DNA of 64,000 bases from Ehretia macrophylla (GCA_037974665.1 CM075765.1:15247501-15311500); one strand, 5' to 3'. Shown: positions 1 through 11,810, counted from the first letter of the stretch. A program made the numbers and translations. The notes: generated by a model from the letters alone, not told the origin.

Positions 1-101
1 TCCAAATATCATTGAGCTCATTTCTGCCTTTAGATACCGTTGCTGCTTCGCTATATAAAATATCTTCAACACCTGTGCAGTCGTCGATTATTTTTGCTAC
101 T

Positions 102-845
102 CTAACAATCCTTCTTGACGTGCCCTTTCTTGCCACAATTGTAGAATTTTATAGTTTTTTCCCCCCTGGACTTTGATCTACCATGTTTATTGTTCCCACT
201 CGAGCCACGTTCTGTTAATCTACCTTTGATCACCATTAATAATGCCTCGACTTGTTGTGAACTTTTTAGCCTATATTCCTTACTTTTGCGCCTAGATTCT
301 TCTTCCATAATAGTGACTGCAACATCATCAAAAATAGCAAACTATGAAAGAACATTGTTAGTGTAGTTAATGATGAGTTGATCATACGAATCAGTTAGAC
401 TTTGAAGTAGAATCTCCGCATGTTCAAGCTCCGCTATTTTATGCCTAATTGTAGTCAATTGAGAAAATAATGTATTCAAGATATGGATGTGATCTATCAC
501 CGATGTAGACTCACTCATCCGAAGGGTATAGAGTCTCCTCTTCAAGAAGATCTTGTTGTAAAATGACTTGACTTTATACAGTTTGGTCAGTGCATCCCAA
601 ATTTCCTTTGTTGACTTCTTTTTCTCACGCTTGACAATACCAAATCTGCCAAAGCCAAATGCAAATTAGCCATAGCGTTACCATTCATCTTTTTTCACTT
701 GTCGTCTGTCACTTCTAGCGGTCTGTCTCTAATTGGTGCCAAAGAATTCTCATTTCTCAAGATTCCTTTCATCTTCAAACTCCATAATGAAAAATTACTC
801 TTGTTGAACTTCTCTAATTCAAATTTTGCCGCCAGAGTGTTAACA
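102..845 (-). pseudogene. copia gag fossil with zinc-knuckle region
   Basis: The stretch at 342-545 matches the copia gag core (UBN2 type), with the family-typical phrases LYTLRMSESTSVIDHIHILN and LLQSLTDSYDQLI. The stretch at 102-308 ends in the zinc-knuckle region (CGKKGHVKKDC). Reading on toward position 1 gives the acidic linker (SEAATVSKGRNELNDIW) that precedes the protease in these elements. Reading back to about 845 gives the gag N-terminus (KMKGILRNENSLAPIRDRPL). Gag would package the element RNA. It is broken and not expected to make protein. Confidence 0.75.
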
Positions 846-1090
846 ACGACTTGCTTCTTTACTTGAACCGGCCCCCACTATTCTACTGTGAATAGTAACC
901 ATGAACAGTAACCTCGTAACCAGGGGACAGTAACTGTATAACCAATAGTCAGTAACACCGTAACTAGAGATCAGTAATCCTGTAAATAATGAATAGTAGC
1001 TCCGTAATCTGTGAACAGTAGCTCTGCAATGAAGAGTGACCTTGTAACTAGTGGCAGTGAATCCGTATCCGATGACTCTATAACCAGTAG
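845..1090 (-). repeat. degenerate repeats in copia leader
   Basis: Between primer site and gag the sequence repeats variants of GTAACCAGTGGACAGTAAC roughly every 20 bases, about ten times, with heavy divergence. This stretch also creates a 99-codon reverse-strand reading frame that I regard as a by-product of the repeats. Confidence 0.5.
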
Positions 1091-1102
1091 TTTTGATACC
1101 AT

Positions 1103-1653
1103 TGTTGGGTATTAGGCGTAGTAGAATGGTCAAAGACAAGGAGTTTCACGCATCTAAATTATGAAATGAGAACAACGAAAAAAATAAGATAATAGAGACA
1201 CAAGATTTACTTGAAAAACCCTCAAACAAATTGAGAGAAAAAATCACGGACAAGTAACAAATGATTTGACCTTCTCACTATTATAAGGAGAGAATAATTT
1301 CACTATCTCAAATAATAGGAGAAACTAACTCCACTCACAAACAAATGACCACAAGAGAAAGAGAACACTTTTAGGAGAAACTTATAATTTTTCTCTCTAA
1401 TTTTGGGATGTTTCCTCACACTGCAAAGCTTTACCATACATCTCTATTCCTTTTATGGAAAACTCTTTAAAACGTCCAATTGGACGACAGTTTGAGTGTG
1501 GCCAATAACAAAGCACCATTTACCGATTCGCATGGGACCCAATAACCTTGATGTTGCAGCTTTCAAAATGTTTGAGTTGCATTCTTTAGCGAATTACCCT
1601 TTGTCCATTTAATGCAAAATTAATGGCTTAGGGAAAACTCAGTTGTAAGGACA
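1103..1653 (-). repeat. copia LTR (5' LTR of the remnant)
   Basis: Bounded on the + strand by TGTTGGG at 1103 and AAGGACA at 1653, so on the element strand it begins TGTCCTT and ends CCCAACA. The primer site follows directly at 1102-1092. Length is about 551 bp. A CATAAAAGG box on the reverse strand near 1455 may be its TATA element. The outer boundary is inferred from the TG/CA rule only, as the 3' LTR is not in the window. Confidence 0.6.
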
Positions 1654-3088
1654 TCTTCATTTAAAAAAAAAAAAATCAAATGAGCACTTTCATCTTTTCA
1701 ATTTACAAATTGGGACACCAATAGTCCTTCAAACATTTTCCATCCATTTTTTTATTAACTGTAGGAGAAATGCACGTGCTTGTAAAAACAATACAAAGTC
1801 AGGTGTAAAATTGAAACCCCATATCCAACAATTGCTTATATGCATTGGTTGTATCATTTTCACCATTCTTCAATACCTGAATCCCCCAATCTTCTATAAA
1901 TCCCTAATCATCAAATCACTAAATCCCCAAATCCCTAAGCCCACAAATTGTCATGGCCCGATTTCACAAATGAGGACAAAGAAATTTTGCTATTGTCAAA
2001 AACTATGCAAAATAAGACTTATGTGTAATGCGAAGGATGTTTTCTCCAACAATTGCTTATATGCATTGGTTGTATCATTTTCACCATTCTTCAATACCTA
2101 AATTCCCCAATCTTCTATAAATCCCTAAATCATCAAATCACTAAATCCCTAAACCCACAAATTGTTGTGGCCTAACCGATTTCACAAATGGAGACAAAGA
2201 CATTGTGATATTGTCAAAAACTATGCAAAATAAGACTTACGTGAAATGCAAAGGATATTTCTGTAAGTCTCCTAATGCTGTTTTGAAACCAGTTTGCTAG
2301 TTCTAATATGCACCCAAAAATAATTAATTAATGATTAAATTAATTTTATTTTAAATTGATAATTTAATAAATTAATTAACTCAATTTTTTACTAATTTTG
2401 ATTGATTAATTATTAATTAAACAATCAAAATTAATTATATTTAGAACTAAATTAATTCAATAATTATCAATTTATTTCATGTATACAAATTTTAATTAAC
2501 TAATTAGTTAATTTATTATTTATTAATTAGAAATTTTATTAGTCATTAATTAAATTATTTAATTAATTATTTTAGGTAACTAATATATAAATTAATAATT
2601 TTAATTAATTACTAAAATTAAAACAATCATTTTAATTGTAAGGACATCTTCATTTAAAAAAAATTTCTCAGAACATTTCTACTCAAATAAATTTTCTTGT
2701 TCTTTTTCTCTTAAAAATTATTTTTGAAAACTGTTCTTAAAATAAAAAAAAAAATAAAAACACTTTCAAACAGGCATGTAATTACCTTGACTTTCAAAAT
2801 AACCAAAATGCGCCCACTAAACCTTTGGCTACATTTTGACCATTAGTTTTAACCCTAATTCATTTCACTAAAGAGTTATAGTTACCCTCTAGGATAACTA
2901 TACTATATCTAAAAGAAGCCCGTCGTATGAAGTATGACATTTGTCTTTGACCTACTAAGTAATATAACCAAAATGCCGCCTTCAAATAACACCCAAAATC
3001 AAGACAAGGTATTTTACTTTGTACTATCATCATCTTGATTGCATTTACTCCTAAAGTCCTCTAATCCAAAAGACAACCATCCTTTGGA
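1654..3088. other. non-coding, AT-rich, with internal repeats
   Basis: I see no gene here. It contains a 221-bp tandem duplication (1824-2265), an extremely AT-rich block built from TTAATTAA-like words (about 2310-2640), and a 28-bp direct repeat at 1643-1670 and 2636-2663 that brackets both. The small forward frame at 1811-2101 lies inside the duplication and looks like chance. Confidence 0.6.
1824..2265. repeat. 221-bp tandem duplication
   Basis: Copy 1 is 1824-2044 and copy 2 is 2045 to about 2265; both begin TCCAACAATTGCTTATATGC. Identity by eye is about 90-95%, so the duplication is fairly recent compared with the surrounding repeats. No coding potential is evident. Confidence 0.85.
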
Positions 3089-5749
3089 CAATGTGTAACA
3101 CCCCGATCCCTCACGAGAACAGAGCCTCGATTTAAAAACCGAGATCACAAAAAATGAGGGAACCGGACGGAGTCTCCCCTGTTTATAGGACAATAAAGTA
3201 AAGATTACAAGTTATTACAACATTACAAGTCATTCATAACTATCAATACATTCTAAACTTAACTTTATAAGTATAAAACTGAATTCAATGGCAATCCACG
3301 TAAGCCAACATAATCAATCACAAAACTCTTGAACCTTCTTTTTTACCTTTGATAGCACTGATCCTGAAAGGTGTTAGAAACGATGGTGAGTATACAACAT
3401 GTATACTCAATGAGGGAGGTGATGCAGCATACCAATGAATGCTTTCATGAGATGCAGCAAGGATAATAACATATACAACACAAAATAACAAAGCTAATTA
3501 GACAAGTATTTGACCACGTATAAAAAAAATACGGTTCTACTTTTGTCTTCAATCACGAACCACGAGTCAAGATCTTTAAGCAAGTGCCGACAAAGCTCTT
3601 ATTCCTCCAAATGGGGTACTCCGGATGTACCCCGATCCTACGATCCTTTCTCCTAAGGTAGGTCCATATGCCCCAGCGAGGTGAACCGCGCCTCTGGGAT
3701 AGTGGAGTATACTCAACGAAAGAAAGGGAATAGGCACCATGGTAGTCGAAGAGCATGGCAAGCCCGATGTCGCCCATGTTTCTCGACACTATTATGTCCG
3801 AAAAGGTTGCGCAACCCCGAGTCAAGATCACAAGAGCCAATAATATCAAATACCACATAAGAAGGACGACAAAGTAGGTCGTCCTCGCAGTTAATCACAA
3901 ATAACACGAAAAGACTCAAGATAGCAAGTAAAATAATGCATATAAACTTTATCAATTACAAAATAATTCAATTTAGAAGCAATAAATCAAGTTAAGATGT
4001 ACAGAAGAGGTGAATACTCCCTCACGTTTTACAACAAAACCTGTGAAAATTAGCCAAGAACTTCTTCAATATTCTCCCAACGTACCACTCCTTCAATTAT
4101 CATCACACAAAACAATCAATTATTTGCTTAAGAAGTTATACGTTCATTCTTAACTAACGCTAGTTCACAAATCCCTCAACTTATTCACCTTTATTTGATT
4201 CCATTGCTCTCACACAATTATCAATATATTTCATTGTTTAGCATGCATGCAATTCATTACTCAATCGACACATAACTCAAGCGATTACATATGCAACATT
4301 TCTTAAGTCAAGTATTACACGAAGACAATAGCATAATAATAACATATACATTAACTAGCAATGACAATTTATTTTAGAAGAAACACTATATGACATTTAA
4401 CCAATAAGTTATATAAGCATAACTTCACACCTATAATACAATTAATAAGCAATATGAATAAGTTTTAGAAGAAACACTATATAGTTTTATTTATGAACTT
4501 CCAAAAGGAAGTAACATTCTACGTAACTACATTTAAGCTATTAACTAATTAATTGAAATCCAATCCCTAATAACTATCTCGATTTTCTAAACTAATCTCC
4601 TTTAGCCCAAATTCTTACTCATACAAATGAAACTCAAGCAAACTCCAAACCAACCATTTAATAGACATTAAATGAGCATGAAAAGTAGCATTGCAACACA
4701 ATTACAACATTAACCCTAACTTTAGCCCATTTTTCCTTTATTTATCAACACAATTTAGCTTCCAATCGAAACACAAAGTGCAATTTCTACAAACCAACCA
4801 TCCTACCTTTCTAAGAACACTAAAAGACACTTATTCAAGCCTTAAAACCCTGTTTTTGACACAGAAGATCAGGAAGGCCCCAAGTCACTTTGAACTACAG
4901 CTATTCAAACCGTTCATCAATTCAATGTCACAATAGCACCAAAAGTGCTTCCATGCACTGCTAAGACCATAACTCCAATCAAAATGTGAAAAGTCAATAC
5001 TTGGTCAAACGACCCATTTAGCTCAAGACCTAATTCAAAGCACATACCAATTACAAGTTTTTCAATTTATATCCCAACTATATTGCACTTCTAAATATAT
5101 ATTATGACATCATTCAAAACTATAAAACCACACTTTAAACCTCAATTACCTCAAAAGCCCCGAAATTCCCCTTTATGCATTTACACTACAAGTCCCCTAA
5201 CCGAAATTCAATTAAACGAAACGAATGCATTTCTAGTACTTCTACACCTATTAAACACTAGCTATGATGCCCAAACAAGTTCAGATTCGCATTTACCTTG
5301 AAACCCTTTTGTAAAACGGGTCATTTTTGTCAATTTACCCATGTTCGAGCTAACCAAGTACAATTAACTATTATTCTACATTCATGGACATGTTTAGCAC
5401 CTATTAGAAGCATTGAATGAAGCTTAATTGTAAATTTTTCCGAAAACCCTCAAATCACTATTCATCATCTTTTTTAATTCATCAACCACAATTTTTAACT
5501 ATTCAAAAATCTAACTAACTACAAAAATTTGCTCTACATACATATTTAAGCATATTTGAATCAATAAATTAAGCTAGAACACAATAGTTTACTATTCACA
5601 TTTTTTTACTATTCATCATCTTCCACATTTCACCTTTTGCAATAAATCTATAAAAAAAACTCATAAACTACACAAATATAGTCTCTACCATATGTAAACA
5701 CAATATTATACAAGATTGGAGTATTACATGTGTGAGGCCCGACCCCAAA

Positions 5750-6110
5750 TAACGTGTCCTACCTCGATTTGCGTGCCTTAGACCTAAAATTAAATGATCG
5801 ACCTTGGATTACGTGTCCTATCTTGGTTTTCGTGCATACCTCGTCATACGTGCCTTGACCTAGAATAGTGTGCCCTAATCCCCGACTCACGTGCGGTACC
5901 TAAAAATACGTGCGCTAACCTCGATGTACGTGCGTTACCTCGTTTCGTGTGCCCTAACCTTGAACTGCGTACCCTAACCTAGGTTTAAGAGTCGTACCTC
6001 AATTTACGTGCATTGCATTAGAATCCGTGTATTTATCTTGAAGTACGTGCATTAGTCTTGAAGTTCGTGTCTACCTCGTAATTCGTGTCCCAGATCTAGG
6101 AATCCGTGCC
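5750..6110 (+). repeat. ACGTG-rich degenerate array in LTR B
   Basis: About 18 units spaced 15-25 bases apart, of the form ACGTGTCC-TACCTCG. Units include ACGTGTC twice, CACGTG once and many ACGTGC. These match the core of plant G-box and ABRE elements bound by bZIP and bHLH factors. The repeat is seen; the regulatory role is inference. Confidence 0.6.
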
Positions 6111-7124
6111 ACCACGTTAATCAAGAAAGAATCCTACACAAAGCACTAGACACTAAAATAATTCTACACAATCCACTAACCAATAATATATTCCTAATTC
6201 AAAATCTCTACAAAATCCACTAACAATAAAATAATACTAAACTATTTCTACATTTTCCACTATCTGTTATTCTATTCATAATTCAACTTATCAACAAACA
6301 TTCCTATATTTTATTCTACCTAGATTCCCTAATTTCTCAACATTCTTATGACAATTATAATGACACAAATGCATAAAAAATTAGTCATAGACAAACTATG
6401 ACACACACACAAGACACTAGGCATAAAATAGCCCCAAAACCCTACCCAATGCACACCATTTTCGACCAAGGGCTCCTTGCCCATGCTAGGAATTTCAAAA
6501 TGCCTCTTGAAGACATAAAAATCAGAATTGCTAAGCTCAAGGCTGAACCCAAGCATCAACTTTTGCAAAAAGCATAATTTTTCTCTCATTTGTCTGATTT
6601 TCCTCACATTTCTCTCTCTCCCTCTTATTCTCTCTCTCCATTTCGGTTTTCGCTAAGTTCTCTCCACCTCTTAGCTCATCTTCATCATCCTAAGGTGCAT
6701 CAAGACAAACCCCAAGCAAAGAAACTCACCCAAGCAAGCTAGGATGCAAGAAACACACATGCAAGCATTTTGAGTCACCATTTTCGGCCTAGGTAAGTTT
6801 TCTTGGCTTCCATTTCTTTTCTTCTTGTTCTAACCTCATGCATGTGCTAAAACATTGATCACTAGGCTAGGAAAAATAGAGAAACCAAGTTGGAATCTCG
6901 GCTAAGCAAGAAGAAGAAGAGATTTGAAGCTTCAACAAGTTTTTGTGCATCTTTGTGGTTGATTGCTAAAGTGAGGGTTAAAACCTTTTGAAAAATCTTC
7001 AAAAATTCACATGCATGCTCATAAATGTGTGCACTTGCTTCTGTACTTGAGCTATATGGCCGTTCATAAGCTTAAACAACCATGCATGGCAAGATCTTGG
7101 CTTGAAAATGATGCTAGGTGAAGT

Positions 7125-7545
7125 CGAAATTGTTAACAGCTCTCTGACCATTCTGTTCGAGGTAATTTTAGCCAGGAAAATGATGTTGAAAATGCTTGAA
7201 AATTGGTAGGTGACTAGTTTGGACAGTTTTGAACATTTTTCCCAGAAATAGGACGAAGCTAATTTTGACTCTAAGGTCCTCAAAATGGAAAATCTTTAAA
7301 ATGTGACCAAATCTGGAAATCTGGAGAACTGAAGCAGGTTTTGGCAGATGCACTGACCTTGTGGAACGAACCATATTTGACTTAGTAAATGATGTCAAAA
7401 ATGCATGAAATTTGGTGTGCTGCTATATTTTTCAGTTCTGGACAATTTTGTCAGAAATGGACCAAAGCTAAAACTGAGCCTAAGGACCTCAAAAATGTCA
7501 ATTTCTGAAAAGTGTGCAAATCTGGACAGTTTTGTGCTACCTCAC
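7125..7545 (+). repeat. diverged ~210-bp tandem repeat in LTR B
   Basis: Two units offset by about 210 bases share the order TTGGACAGTTTTGAAC / TCTGGACAATTTTGTCAG, then GGACGAAGCTAA / GGACCAAAGCTAA, then CTAAGGTCCTCAAAA / CTAAGGACCTCAAAA. Divergence is clearly higher than between recent duplicates. Confidence 0.55.
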
Positions 7546-9670
7546 TGTTTCGGCTATAACTAATGATTCTGAACTCCAATTGATGCAAGGTTTGTTTCTG
7601 ATTTTATTTAACTTCTTAAGCTTTAATTTGACATCTTATTCACTGGATTTGGAGATTGTTTGTTTATCCTACTGATTGTGAGAAAACAGCCTATTGCAGT
7701 AAGAGTTTCACTTAGTATTATGCTTAGAAAAATTGTTGTGGCTTTTCATGTTGAATTAAATGCTTGGGATTGTAGCTTCGGGATGTTGTGTGGACTGTTT
7801 TGAATGTTTGAAGATGTTGAATTAAATGATGCATGGTTTGATGTTGACCTTGAGTTGCATTGAGGCTCAAATTGCATGAGTATATACAAAATGGAAACCC
7901 TAATGACTAGGTAGTTTTGCTAAGTGTTGATCTTTTGGATATTGTGTGGAAATTATATGCTTAGTGGGCTGCCCGTAAATGTTTTATAACTTCAAATGTG
8001 AATTTGACCATTGCATGTTGTCAAATAAGCTTTTCTTGCACCCGAACCCATGATTAATGTCATTGCATGTTGAATAATCTTATCACTTGATCACTTGGAC
8101 TTCTTAATGAGTTATATGGCCTGTTTTACATGTGTTACATGGCTGCCCGTTTAATTTTAATATAACTCTATATGCCTTCAAGTGAAATTTCCTGTCTTAT
8201 CGTGCCCTGCTTGTTTACCTGTCAATGTGCAATCTTATGACTGTCCGGAGGCAACCTACTTTGTTGTCCTCCTACTGTGATATATTACATGTCATGAATG
8301 TGCATTGCATACAAGGTTGCAACCTTTCCTGTTGGCATGGTAGCGATCACGTACACCGGGCGGCATCGGGCTTGCCGGTGCACCCGTGACTACCATGGTC
8401 CCATTCCCTCTCTTGTTTGGGGGCTAGACTTCCTCGGAGAGTTGGGTCGTAGGATTTCGGGGTACATCCGGAGTACACCCACTTGGCATGTTTGGGGGAT
8501 AATTTGAAGTCGGCCGCAATAATTGTTTCTGAAACTGATCTGAGAGCAAAAGCTCACTGTATCCTTTTATTATGTGTATAAGTACTCTCGCTTGGTTCCT
8601 AGAGAACCTCGGGGAGGAAAGACTGGTATTCCTGTTCCTGTATCTTATGTCATTGTTATATTCATGCTTGCAAAAAGGATTTTCATAAGTTGAACCGGAA
8701 AATGAGTTTCAAAACCCATTTCTCGTTCTCCCTCGCTAAGTTCATAAGGACTCACCCTCTCTTTTGTCACAGATGCAGCAGATTTGGAACAGATACCCGA
8801 AGTAAATGTGCTTGTTGATGATTCCTTGGAGTGACTACGTGCTTTTGTGCTTTGCCTGAAAGTGGTTGCTATATGGATGTTGCGTTCGATTGCAAACTAT
8901 TCATTTTATTGATGTAAATGACCCCGTTGTAATTTGGGTCTAATTTTGGGATTGTACTATCTATAATCGGACAAACTTCTTATTTGGTTATTTGCTTTCA
9001 TTATCTTGAATAGTAGTTATCGTAGGCAATTAAACCACTAGGTGAAAAATCAACTAAGTCAATTATATCTAATCCCACTTAGGTGCTTATTTGTAAACTA
9101 AAGAATAATAGGTTCTTGCATGATAGGAAATTGATAAATAAATGGGACATAGTTATCATGCTAGGCTTATTAACCAAACGAGACCTTCAAGATAGACTAC
9201 TAAGCATATCGGTTGATGAGACAAAATAGGAGTCCTTAATGGCATCGGATTAATGATTGGAATAATTGAGGCGTTTAGAAATTAGGTCAAACAAAAGGTC
9301 CTAACTACAGCCGTTATGCTGCCGGTTTTCCGGAGAATTTGTGGAGTTTAGGCTAAAACATTAAGTGTTAAACCCTCTTGATCGACTAAGTACGTAATAT
9401 GACTTGAATGTTTAGATCACACCCTAGTCTAACCTTCATAGGTCGGGTTGGGGTGTGACAACATGGGCCGAAATTAACAAATCAAGAAAAATCAAAACAT
9501 AGACATAAACTCAAAAAATGCAATCTTAAGCTAACTCTCTCACCAAAAACGTGCAAGGAGGCTAGGAGAAGTCTTGGGAGAGCTCAAAACTACTTGGAGA
9601 TAGCTTGGATAGGCTTGGATTGCAAGTTTGCTTGAAGAATTTTCCTCATTTCCTTTCCTGATGCTTCGAC

Positions 9671-9704
9671 GGGTTTGGGGGAAGGGGAGGGGGGGAGGGG
9701 GGGG
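9671..9704 (+). other. G-run tract, possible quadruplex
   Basis: A run of G blocks (GGG, GGGGG, GGGG, then two long runs) on the + strand, in the 5' part of solo LTR A. Four or more G-runs with short spacers fit an intramolecular G-quadruplex. LTR A is on the opposite strand, so its own transcript would carry the C-rich version. Confidence 0.5.
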
Positions 9705-10140
9705 TTAAGGTTCTTTTTGTTTTGTTTTGTTAGCTATTAAGTTATATTTAGTTATCATAAGTTATATACAATATAAGTGTAGGCAAATAAGTTCTCAAAT
9801 ATTGCAAGACATGGTCAATTACTAGCTTAAAACTCAAATAAATGCTAGCTAGTTATAAATTAAATGTTGCATACTATTTCACTATTCATACGATACTATA
9901 AATTATTTTCGAAACGCTCTCTCCAAAGAAGTAATGCACAAAATCTCACATTTTCCATTCATTTTATACGCCGTATCACCTAGGAAAAATATCAATTCGA
10001 AATTAAACAGTGATTTTTCTTATGAGTAGTGCCCAACAAGAAATACATATTTAAACCAAAATAAAACACATTAAAATGTGCAAAGAAATATGCAACAATT
10101 ATTTATGAATATGATGCAATTTCTTGGGCATTACACAATG

Positions 10141-10886
10141 TACACTTGATCTACAGAACGACCCATAAGTTTAATATCCCTTATAACTGTACCCTAAACG
10201 AGCTATATCATTAAGCTTATATTTGATAGATTCATTAGATAATCTCAAAGGGGGTGATTGCTCCTTCACAAGATGACATGAATTCTATATTAAGTATGCA
10301 CATCCCAACGAATCATATCCATATACCCCAAAATCTGAAGTTGTTGATTTATGACCGATATCTCGCCCATAGTGAATCAAAGTGAACCTAACTTTGTTAA
10401 TTCACCCATATATGTTCAAGACTAAGAGGACTGGCCACTTAATAGCAGTAAGTATATATAGTGATCTTTCTCTTCGATAGTACTATATCAGAGATCACAC
10501 CTAAAGTGATCCAATTCAATGCATGATATATGCACTAATGATACAAGTCAAGAAAGACTTCCAATAGCCAAGGTAGATCATTCTATTATAAAGGAGACTT
10601 TCTCACTATAACCTTATCCCAATGAAGTATATATCTAGCTTCACTATTCGACTATGAACTAGATTACGTTTCAAGAATCTATGACTTGTACCTTCTCTAC
10701 GTAGTCACTATGTACTTAAGTCATCTACTTGAAACAAATACCTTTATAAATGCCTATACACACATTGATAAGAGAGAATGAACATGCTCATGAATGAAAG
10801 GTTCATTCATACTAATTAATTACATGTCTACCCACTTCATTGAAATATCTTAGTGCTAGTAATTTTTATCGCATACTAATCCCAAC
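10141..10886 (-). mobile_element. probable copia LTR fragment
   Basis: On the reverse strand the block begins TGTTGGGATTAG at 10886, the same style of start as the solo LTR at 21865, and shares its general composition (motifs such as CAAGT..GACTTAAGTACAT). No partner LTR, primer site or target duplication is visible, and solo LTR A is inserted at its other side. I call it a fragment on the start motif and composition only. Confidence 0.35.
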
Positions 10887-10966
10887 ACAAATAGTCTAAC
10901 CAATCTAATCACATCTGAAATTGGTGGGTACCATTGGAGCCCTTTGCCTTGCAAAGTGGGACGTAT

Positions 10967-11044
10967 GTAACAAGGATGGAAAAGATTTACAAGATCTTGT
11001 GTATATGAATGACATTCTTGTAAATCTTCCTCCATCCTTCTTAC
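10967..11044. repeat. short hairpin, ~28-bp stem
   Basis: The left arm (from 10967, core GGATGGAAAAGATTTACAAGA) pairs with the right arm (core TCTTGTAAATCTTCCTCCATCC, ending 11044) with about two mismatches and one small bulge around a loop near 20 nt. Size and shape fit either a tiny foldback element or a small-RNA precursor. No flanking target duplication was seen. Confidence 0.6.
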
Positions 11045-11810
11045 TGTGTAGAATTTTTATACTATTATACTTTTTAACAAGTGTTTCCATCAAATATTAA
11101 TTTCTAATATATTCAAATCATCTCTAATGATTTCTTCTCTTAATTTAATTCAATAAAAAGACCTGCAAACAAAAATTTTGGCCAAGCAAAGTGAAATAGT
11201 CTTAAGTTGCCGAGAATTGCTACCTTCCTTAAATACTCCTAATAAAAAAGCATTCAGATTTTTTCTAAACCGAATATGCCGTTTCCGATTTTAATTATCT
11301 TGGAACAGCTAACATAGTTCCTGTGCAATTATAACTACGCAATATAATGAAAAGATATTTAAAACTCTACTTAGATAAAGCTGTCATCATGCATGCGTCC
11401 CTTTCACATCTATTTTAATGAAGTACCACGCATGCGCATAAATGCACCATACAATATGCCAACTCAGACCAACTCTCAAGATATATAGTGCCTCTCCATT
11501 TTTTTTTTTTTAATGACGTGAAAATTTAATTGACAGAATTAAATTATTTTTGATAAATTTTTGAATATAATAATACATTTTAATACATGCATCGATTCAG
11601 TCAAAATTACTTAGAGCAAATTGCGTGAATCAAATCTGAGAACAGCTGTATTCGAAGCACATCCCTTACTGCTGAATTGTCCCTTGGAGACGTGCCTCTC
11701 TATCTTTTGTGCGCAAAGAATGTCGTTGAAATAAATTCAAATAAAAAAAAATTCAAATAAGGAGTGACTAAAAATTGAAATGTTGAGAAATAGCGATCTT
11801 TACTTGATCT

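Larger units (their letters stand above)
1..1653 (-). mobile_element. Ty1/copia remnant, 5' part (cut by window edge)
   Basis: Read on the reverse strand, this holds in order an LTR (1103-1653), a tRNA-Met-like primer site at 1092-1102 (TGGTATCAAAA), a leader with degenerate short repeats (about 845-1090), gag, and the beginning of the protease region up to the window edge. The order is that of a normal copia 5' half. The element is broken, with several interruptions in gag, and its 3' half lies outside the window. It looks old. Confidence 0.8.
5731..9460 (+). mobile_element. solo LTR B (gypsy type) inserted in LTR A
   Basis: Begins TGTGAGGCCCGACCCC and ends TTGGGGTGTGACA. The 5-bp duplication ACATG is perfect at 5726-5730 and 9461-9465. 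The start and end resemble those of the chromovirus LTRs at 43198 and 50746, and 8448-8485 carries the same motif, so it belongs to a related lineage. At 3730 bp it is long for an LTR. Contents include an ACGTG-rich array near the start, a diverged tandem repeat, and no coding region. Confidence 0.85.
3094..10135 (-). mobile_element. solo LTR A (gypsy type), reverse strand, split by LTR B
   Basis: Ends are TGTAACACCCC at 3094 and GGGCATTACA at 10135. The 5-bp target duplication CAATG is perfect at 3089-3093 and 10136-10140. No primer site, polypurine tract or coding region lies at either edge, so this is a solo LTR left by recombination between two LTRs. Removing the inserted LTR B and one copy of its target duplication leaves about 3.3 kb. 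Orientation is taken from the motif CGGGGTACATCCGGAGTAC, which here reads on the reverse strand at about 3607-3640. Confidence 0.85.

Noticed and set aside
1811-2101. 96-codon forward frame
   Set aside because: Lies within a tandem duplication, has no family features, and the second copy does not keep it as a frame of the same kind.
3094-9460. One 6.4-kb element with inverted TGTAACACCCC / GGGGTGTGACA ends
   Set aside because: These are the outer ends of two different LTRs; the target duplications CAATG and ACATG show they belong to separate insertions.
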